Shown here: in pieces, positions 15,629 to 21,042 of the stretch
Layout: each line of letters opens with the position of its first letter
Position numbering within the stretch: position 1 is the first letter of the stretch
Assembly (NCBI GenBank): GCA_039925865.1
Contig: JBDSYA010000248.1
Coordinates: 1 to 21,042, forward strand
Direction of reading: 5' to 3'
DNA from: JBDSYA01 sp039925865
Lineage (GTDB): Bacteria > Bacteroidota > Ignavibacteria > Tepidaquicellales > Tepidaquicellaceae
Length of the DNA stretch: 21,042 nt
The notes under the pieces: model-generated
The model's database searches: none
What the model saw: the letters and a program-made list of their open reading frames with translations, nothing else
Told to the model about the DNA's origin: nothing
Translations under genes and position numbers: made by a program

Positions 15629-17305
15629 TTATTTAATTAAAACCATTTTTTTTGTATCGGATAATTTTCCGGCACTCAGTTTATCCGAATGAACCGCTAT
15701 GCGGTAAAAATAAATCCCTGAAGGAAGATCTTTTAGATCAAGTTCGATATTATAAATTCCCGCTCTTTGTTTTTGATTTACTAATTCCATTAATTCATTT
15801 CCGAGTACATCTAATACAACAAATGAAATGTAACCTGAATTTCTGACTTCATAACTGATCCTGGTTTTTGGGTTAAATGGATTTGGATAATTTTGATGAA
15901 GAATAAAATTATCAGCGGCTTCAGTTGAATTGTTATTGATCCGTACTGTCTGTGAATATTTAATGGTTGTAATATCATAATCATTAATAGTATCCAGGCT
16001 TATTCCTGTCACATATATATTTTGGTATTTATCGAGTTTTAAATCATATATAAAATCTTCTGGAATTCCTGCAAGACTATAATTTTTAAACCACTCTAAA
16101 TCTCCAACCGGATTATATTTAAGCAAGGCATATGTGAGCTGAACATTACCGCGGTCTGAGGCGCCACCAATATATACATTTCCTGAATCATCAGCTTTCA
16201 CTGTGTTTCCCTGGTCTGTACCATCTGCAATTCCATTGAAAGTCTTTGACCAGATAATATTTCCAAAGGGGGAAATCTTTAAAGTTAAAATATCTTCCGT
16301 ACCTGATACGGCACCGTTTCGGGAGTATCCTGTAATATAAATATTTTTATTATTATCAGTATCAATCGATGATGGAATATCAAAGCTATTACCTTTTCCG
16401 TTATAACTTCCATTCCATTGAATTTGCCCGTCAGTATTTAATTTGGCGAAAAAATAATCTGAAGATCCTGTATTGTTATAAATACTTCCCGTCAGTAAAA
16501 TGTTGTTTTCATTATCCAGATCTATTGCTGTGATTCTATCGTCAGCATTCGCCTTTCCGTTAAATTTTCTTTGCCAAATCAAATTTGAAGAAGAATTATA
16601 TTTAAGGACGATCATATCAAGGCCGTTCAATAGACTTGCAGAAGATCCTGCAACAATAATATTATTATTTACACCTCTCATTAAAGAAACTGGAATATCA
16701 TCTCCATGACCTTCTCCGTCATATGTAATCGACCAAATTTCATTCATCGAATTTGAATATTTAATCAGTGCAATATCATATGTGCCTCCGGAATTTCTCA
16801 TAAATCCTGTTACAACAATATTATCTTCATCATCAAGAATGATATCCTGCCCGAAACCTGCAGTGTAACCGGCCCGGCGGTAAATATTTACACGGTTAAT
16901 ATTCCCTGATGAATCAACTTTTATAGTCGTAATATTACTTGAAAAAGTTGAATCTGTTGTAAAGCCTGTAATGTAAGAATTTGCGGAGTTGTCAAGATAT
17001 GCAGATGAAATCTGATCAACACTATTACCATTGCCGTTATATCTGCTGACCCAGATAATATTTCCTGAGGAAGAATATTTGACAATTGTCATATCCGTTA
17101 ATGTACCGTTGCCTCCGCTGCTGCCATATACATAAACGTTACCGATATTATCAATCAGTAATTTTGACACAATATCAAAACTATTGCCGGGACCGTTATA
17201 TCTTTGCACCCATTCCTCTAATGGTTGGCTAAATAAAGTCTGTGGCATTAATAATATTACAAAGGCAGTAAAAAGAATTGGGATTTTAAATTTGTGTAAA
17301 TACAA
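15629..17305 (-). CDS. T9SS-secreted SBBP-repeat (beta-propeller) protein
   Basis: 558 aa from a TTG at 17305. A signal peptide (MYLHKFKIPILFTAFVILLMPQTLFSQP) is followed by about eight SBBP-type repeats of about 52 aa. A typical unit reads N-(I/V)-Y-(I/V)-T-G-x ... IxKY(S/N)xxGxIxW ... YNGxGNxxDxxxxxxxDxxx. The first unit is completed by an N-terminal strand (EEWVQRYNGPGNSFD), consistent with ring closure. The sorting domain (about 467-558) has NYPNPFNPKTRISY and ends KKMVLIK. Such proteins are exported and often surface-attached; no enzyme motif is visible, so binding or adhesion is more likely than catalysis. It is the first gene of the cargo cluster, 104 bp after the MoxR stop, with an ATTTGT/ACAAAT inverted repeat at 17351-17366 in that gap. 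Confidence 0.88.
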   Translation of the reverse strand: MYLHKFKIPILFTAFVILLMPQTLFSQPLEEWVQRYNGPGNSFDIVSKLLIDNIGNVYVYGSSGGNGTLTDMTIVKYSSSGNIIWVSRYNGNGNSVDQISSAYLDNSANSYITGFTTDSTFSSNITTIKVDSSGNINRVNIYRRAGYTAGFGQDIILDDEDNIVVTGFMRNSGGTYDIALIKYSNSMNEIWSITYDGEGHGDDIPVSLMRGVNNNIIVAGSSASLLNGLDMIVLKYNSSSNLIWQRKFNGKANADDRITAIDLDNENNILLTGSIYNNTGSSDYFFAKLNTDGQIQWNGSYNGKGNSFDIPSSIDTDNNKNIYITGYSRNGAVSGTEDILTLKISPFGNIIWSKTFNGIADGTDQGNTVKADDSGNVYIGGASDRGNVQLTYALLKYNPVGDLEWFKNYSLAGIPEDFIYDLKLDKYQNIYVTGISLDTINDYDITTIKYSQTVRINNNSTEAADNFILHQNYPNPFNPKTRISYEVRNSGYISFVVLDVLGNELMELVNQKQRAGIYNIELDLKDLPSGIYFYRIAVHSDKLSAGKLSDTKKMVLIK

Positions 17306-17409
17306 ATTATTTTTGAAAGGAAATATACATTGAATTTTCGAAAGAGGTCGATTTGTTTATACAAATGTAAGGGAACAAAATTTGAAGATAAGACTTATTA
17401 AATTTTTGA

Positions 17410-18414
17410 TCAGACATTGGCCGATCTGTTCAGCTCATCTATTATATTCAATACACTAAGTCCATCGGCTTCGGCATTGAAATTAGTGATAAGCCTGTGC
17501 CTTAAAACTGGCTGAGTGACTTTTTGTATATCTTCAATAGTTGGTGAAAATCTTCCTTCAAGTATGCATTTTGTCTTTGCGCCAAGTATTAAGTATTGCG
17601 ATGCTCTCGGACCGGCACCCCAGCTTATGTAATCCTTCACGATCTTAGGAGAACTTGGATCCATAGGCCTGGTTTTTGCAACAAGCGTAACTGCATAATT
17701 AATTACTTCATCAGCAACAGGTACTTTCCTTACAAGATCCTGAAAAGAAATAATTTCTTCTTTGGATAAAATCATTTTTAATTCAGGGGAATACATGCTT
17801 GTGGTATTTTTTATAATTTTCAGTTCTTCTTCAAAGAGAGGATAATCAAGCCAAAGGTTAAACATGAATCTGTCAAGCTGAGCTTCAGGCAGTGGATATG
17901 TTCCTTCCTGCTCGATAGGATTTTGAGTAGCAAGCACAAAGAAAGGTTCATCAAGCTTATATGAAACACCTGCCGCAGTTACCCTGTGCTCCTGCATCGC
18001 TTCGAGCAATGCAGATTGTGTCTTCGGGGGCGTTCTGTTTATTTCATCGGCTAATAAGATGTTTGCAAAGATAGGCCCTTTGATAAATTTAAAAAGTTTT
18101 TTCCCATCTTTATCGGTTTCTAAGATTTCCGTTCCGGTAATATCTGAAGGCATAAGATCCGGTGTAAATTGTACCCGGCTAAATTGAAGATCAAGTACTT
18201 CGGAAAGAGTTTTTACAATAAGCGTTTTTGCAAGACCGGGAACACCGACCAGAAGGCAATGTCCTTTTGCAAGTATTGATATGACAATTTGCTCAATGAT
18301 CTTATCCTGCCCTACAATAACTTTTGCTATTTCATTTTTTAACTCTGTGTATTTTGTATTTAAAGTTTTGACTAACTCGACGTCTGATATTTCCTGAATT
18401 TTATATTCTGCCAT
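17410..18414 (-). CDS. MoxR-family AAA+ ATPase
   Basis: 334 aa, normal for MoxR. Walker A is G57-VPGLAKT64, Walker B ILLADE (119-124) is followed by INRTPPKTQSALLEAMQE, and sensor 1 is N165 in LATQNPIEQEGTYPLPEAQLDRF. The lid domain contains WGAGPRASQYL (about 268-278), a MoxR hallmark. MoxR ATPases are chaperone-like and usually work with von Willebrand factor A and DUF58 proteins encoded next door. None is present: upstream, 17 bp away, is an M16-family gene, and downstream, after 104 bp, the T9SS cargo cluster begins. It is the last gene of the M16-M16-MoxR operon. Its partner is therefore unknown from this window. Confidence 0.93.
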   Translation of the reverse strand: MAEYKIQEISDVELVKTLNTKYTELKNEIAKVIVGQDKIIEQIVISILAKGHCLLVGVPGLAKTLIVKTLSEVLDLQFSRVQFTPDLMPSDITGTEILETDKDGKKLFKFIKGPIFANILLADEINRTPPKTQSALLEAMQEHRVTAAGVSYKLDEPFFVLATQNPIEQEGTYPLPEAQLDRFMFNLWLDYPLFEEELKIIKNTTSMYSPELKMILSKEEIISFQDLVRKVPVADEVINYAVTLVAKTRPMDPSSPKIVKDYISWGAGPRASQYLILGAKTKCILEGRFSPTIEDIQKVTQPVLRHRLITNFNAEADGLSVLNIIDELNRSANV

Positions 18415-18431
18415 AAATTTTTTAGAGGTGT

Positions 18432-19829
18432 TTAAGATAGCTCTTCTATTACTTTAACTTCGCCGAATTGTTGCATTTGATCTTTTAATGCTTTGGTATT
18501 TCCCGCTATCGACATACTCAGTTTATCCGGATGAAGATACTTTTCTGCTACAGCCTTAATTTCTTCTTTTGTCAGATCATTAACTTTTCTAATGTATGTA
18601 TTGTAATAATCGTCCTTTAGGTTGTGAAGTTTTAAATTGATCACCTTTGAAGCAATTGCGTTTGGAGTTTCAAGCTGAAGAGGGAAATTTCCTGAAATAT
18701 AATTTTTAACATTTTGCAATTCTTCTTTTCCAACAAAAGCATTTCTAATTTCGTTTAGCTCTTTAAGTATTTCCTTCACTGTATCAGCTGTTATCTCAGT
18801 TTTAACTTCGGTATTAATGGAGAAATCTCCGGAAAATTTATTGCAGCTGTAATAAGATCGTGCTCCGTATGTATAGCCGTTATCTTCACGAAGATTCTTA
18901 TTAATCCTTGAAGTAAAATAACCACCGAGCATTGTATTCATCACATATAAAGGAATGAAATCCGGATTTTCCCTGCTTATCCCCAAATGCCCTATCTTAA
19001 GTGAAGACTGGACTGCACCTTTTTTTTCAACAAGATAAATCATTGAAGCATCAGGAATTGCGGACTCGATCAACTCGTCTTTAAAAGTATTTTTCTTCTC
19101 CCATCCCGAAAATTTAGAATTAAGTTTTGACATTGCTTCATCAGGAGTGATATCGCCTACAAATGCAACTATCAAATTTTCCGGTGAAAAAACTTTGCCG
19201 TAATAATCCTGTATGTCTTTTCTGTTGATGCCATTAATCGAATCATTATTACCCTCTACAGGAAAAGCATATGGCGAATTTCCATAAACATATTTTTTAA
19301 AAACTTTATCAGCAAGATATTCACCGTCATCGATCATTGACAGCAGTGTGTTTAATCTCTGTTCCTTCAGTCTACTGATCTCATCTTCCATAAATACCGG
19401 GTTCAGTATTACATCAGAAATAATATCAAAAATATTGTCAAAGTATTTTTTTAAAGAATACGAGCTTACATAAGAAGCGTCATAATCGCATCCGCTTGAT
19501 AAAGTAGCTCCAATATAATCCACTTCCTCCGCGATATCAGTAGCTGTCCGGGTTTTGGTGCCTTTAATAAGAAGTTCAGATGTCATAGAGCCGAGTCCGT
19601 ATTTATTCTCTCCGGCAAAATGATCCGAGTAAGATCCTTTTTTGAAAACAAATCGTGATGTGATAAGGGGATGCCTGTTATCTTCGATCACCAATACGGT
19701 AATTCCGTTATTTGTTTTTGCTTCAAAAAACTTAGGAAAGTTTACATCTTTAGGTTTTCCGGGTTTAGGCGGCTTGGATCTGTCAAGCTTTTCCACTTCT
19801 GAAATATCTTTAATTTTTGTTTTGTTCAT
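18432..19829 (-). CDS. M16-family peptidase subunit without the zinc motif
   Basis: 465 aa, with two M16 domains (about 36-240 and 250-450). Where active members have HxxEH this protein has S81-M-T-S84-E85 (GLGSMTSELL), so zinc binding and catalysis are lost. It does keep the substrate-binding Arg/Tyr segment in the second half (SRINKNLREDNGYTYGARSYYS, R314 and Y321). In characterised bacterial M16B heterodimers one subunit supplies zinc and the other the R/Y pair, and the upstream gene here has HxxEH but no R/Y motif, so these two probably form one enzyme. A proline/lysine-rich N-terminus (about 19-28) replaces any signal peptide. It starts four bases after the preceding stop and ends 17 bp before MoxR. 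Substrate unknown; oligopeptide or signal-peptide degradation is plausible. Confidence 0.9.
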   Translation of the reverse strand: MNKTKIKDISEVEKLDRSKPPKPGKPKDVNFPKFFEAKTNNGITVLVIEDNRHPLITSRFVFKKGSYSDHFAGENKYGLGSMTSELLIKGTKTRTATDIAEEVDYIGATLSSGCDYDASYVSSYSLKKYFDNIFDIISDVILNPVFMEDEISRLKEQRLNTLLSMIDDGEYLADKVFKKYVYGNSPYAFPVEGNNDSINGINRKDIQDYYGKVFSPENLIVAFVGDITPDEAMSKLNSKFSGWEKKNTFKDELIESAIPDASMIYLVEKKGAVQSSLKIGHLGISRENPDFIPLYVMNTMLGGYFTSRINKNLREDNGYTYGARSYYSCNKFSGDFSINTEVKTEITADTVKEILKELNEIRNAFVGKEELQNVKNYISGNFPLQLETPNAIASKVINLKLHNLKDDYYNTYIRKVNDLTKEEIKAVAEKYLHPDKLSMSIAGNTKALKDQMQQFGEVKVIEELS

Positions 19830-19833
19830 TATG

Positions 19834-21042
19834 CTAATTAATTTTTGGCAGATAATTTAAAACAAGTCTTTGTTCCGGATTGAGATATTTATTTGCAGTA
19901 TTTACAAGATCTTCTTTCGATACGGAAAGATAATCAAGGATCTCAAAGTTAATTTTTTCACAGTCATTGAAAAAAGTTTTTAAATAAGAGAATTTATCTG
20001 CAAGCGAAACCATCGACTGACGCTTTGAATTGTAGTAAGTTTCGATGCGGTTCTGAATTTTTTTAAATTCTCTGTCGGAAATATTTCCCTTCGTGATATC
20101 TACGATTATATTATCGATCTTATTTTCGATCTCTTCAAGACTTTTTCCCTGCAGTGCAATTGCACTGATAATAAAAATACTTGTCTTTTCCATGCCGTAT
20201 AAAGTCGTATCAATTTCACTGACAAGCTTGCTTTTGTATTCGAGCTCTTTATAAAACCTTGAACTGTCACCTTCAGAGAGAATTCCGTTCAGAATGCTCA
20301 TAGCATAATAATCTCTTGTTCCCATCTCAGGCATTCTGTAAAACATAAATTTACCGTCAAGATGAATATTGTCGTATATGTCCTCACGCATTTCTTTTTT
20401 GATATCATCTTCAATGTATTCCTTACGCGTAATTTCTGCGCCGGGAGGAATGTTTCCGTAATATTTTTCGATCGACTTAAGAGTAACATCATAATCTATA
20501 TCGCCTACAACAGATATCACTGCATTATTAGGTTTATAAAATTTATTGAAGAAATCTTTTATATCATCAATGGTAACTTTTCTCAGATCATCCATATTTC
20601 CGATTATCGGCCATTTGTAACCGCTGTTTTTGAAAAGTCTTTTGGAACTTTCTTCTTCAAGCGAACCGTATGGTGAATTATCAACGTACAATAGTTTTTC
20701 CTCTAATACAACATCTTTTTGAATTTCAAGACTTTCTTTTGATATGGCAAAGCCGTTAAGCCTGTCCGAATCAAGCCATAAGGCGGTTTCAAGATGATTG
20801 GAAGGGATCACTACGTAATAGCTTGTACTGTCCCATGATGTATAGGCATTACTGTCCCCGCCATTTTGATTAAGTATTTCATCGAATTTTCCTTTTGGAA
20901 TATTCGGTGAACCTTCAAACATCAGATGTTCAAACAAATGAGCCAATCCTGTTTTATTTTCTTCTTCATCTTTAGAGCCCGTGTGAAATGTTGTATTTAC
21001 AGCGACCATCGGAATATTTCCAAATCTGCTCATTATAACACG
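19834..21042 (-). CDS. Catalytic M16-family zinc peptidase subunit (5' end beyond window)
   Basis: The frame is open to the window edge (Arg-Val-Ile before the first in-window Met at 21033). Family members normally have about 20 or more residues before this point (NGLRVIMSRFGNIPMVAVN), so the start lies outside. About 402 residues are visible. The inverted zinc motif H-L-F-E-H is in TGLAHLFEHLMFEGSPN (H32 to H36 counting from that Met), and the distal glutamate is probably in DVVLEEKLLYVDNSPYGSLEEE. The second domain lacks the RExxGYxYG motif found in its partner. It should be the zinc-bearing half of an M16B heterodimer. Whether it has a signal peptide cannot be seen. The next gene follows after four bases. 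Confidence 0.92.
   Translation of the reverse strand, partial: RVIMSRFGNIPMVAVNTTFHTGSKDEEENKTGLAHLFEHLMFEGSPNIPKGKFDEILNQNGGDSNAYTSWDSTSYYVVIPSNHLETALWLDSDRLNGFAISKESLEIQKDVVLEEKLLYVDNSPYGSLEEESSKRLFKNSGYKWPIIGNMDDLRKVTIDDIKDFFNKFYKPNNAVISVVGDIDYDVTLKSIEKYYGNIPPGAEITRKEYIEDDIKKEMREDIYDNIHLDGKFMFYRMPEMGTRDYYAMSILNGILSEGDSSRFYKELEYKSKLVSEIDTTLYGMEKTSIFIISAIALQGKSLEEIENKIDNIIVDITKGNISDREFKKIQNRIETYYNSKRQSMVSLADKFSYLKTFFNDCEKINFEILDYLSVSKEDLVNTANKYLNPEQRLVLNYLPKIN

Noticed and set aside
14335..17305. Tandem repeats as a possible CRISPR or satellite array
   Set aside because: The periodicity (about 41 and 52 codons) is in frame and encodes beta-propeller blades; there are no short identical repeats with unique spacers.
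17351..17366. ATTTGT-TTAT-ACAAAT palindrome between MoxR and the SBBP gene
   Set aside because: It has no U tract and no similarity to the other palindromes; it could be an operator, but nothing supports that beyond symmetry.

Overview
The window is AT-rich bacterial chromosome, most likely from an Ignavibacteria-type member of the Bacteroidota/Chlorobi group. The main evidence is three adjacent secreted proteins ending in the type IX secretion (T9SS) type A sorting domain, with the N-(Y/N)-P-N-P-F-N-P motif and a final K-(K/R)-M-x-L-(I/L)-K typical of that lineage. Gene starts with little or no Shine-Dalgarno sequence and several TTG starts fit this. No mobile element, CRISPR array, tRNA or rRNA is visible. 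Nearly everything is on the minus strand; the one plus-strand gene is a membrane metallophosphoesterase.

Layout, left to right. (1) 1-626, minus: a DtxR/MntR-family metal-responsive repressor whose C-terminus is cut by the window edge. It is divergent from a membrane-anchored metallophosphoesterase (804-2093, plus), and the space between them holds palindromes and phased repeats that look like the repressor's operators. (2) 2137-5802, minus: complete cobalamin-dependent methionine synthase (metH), preceded by a well-preserved SAM-I riboswitch (5980-6101) and an intrinsic terminator (5910-5944), with a good promoter upstream (6132-6160). (3) 6324-7606, minus: a BI-1 family membrane protein and a DinB-fold protein, each ending in its own terminator. 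(4) 7704-12839, minus: a compact run of HerA-like ATPase (DUF853), small lipoprotein, two tandem M23 metallopeptidases and guaB, with gaps of 37, 7, 3 and 1 bp. (5) 13057-17305, minus: three T9SS cargo proteins: an Omp28/thioredoxin-like protein, a seven-repeat Ycf48-like propeller and an SBBP-repeat propeller. (6) 17410-21042, minus: two M16-family proteins and a MoxR AAA+ ATPase in a tight operon; the first M16 gene runs off the right edge.

Most functions are housekeeping: methionine/SAM homeostasis, GMP synthesis, envelope turnover and secretion. The best-supported regulatory element is the metH riboswitch, where one 9-nt sequence occurs both in the ligand-dependent P1 helix and in the terminator. 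The points of most interest are the apparent operators around the manganese-type DtxR gene, the tandem M23 peptidases with an identical acidic insert and their coupling to guaB, and the M16 pair that divides the catalytic motifs between two subunits. I do not see a clearly new multi-gene system; the unusual points are listed individually with tests.
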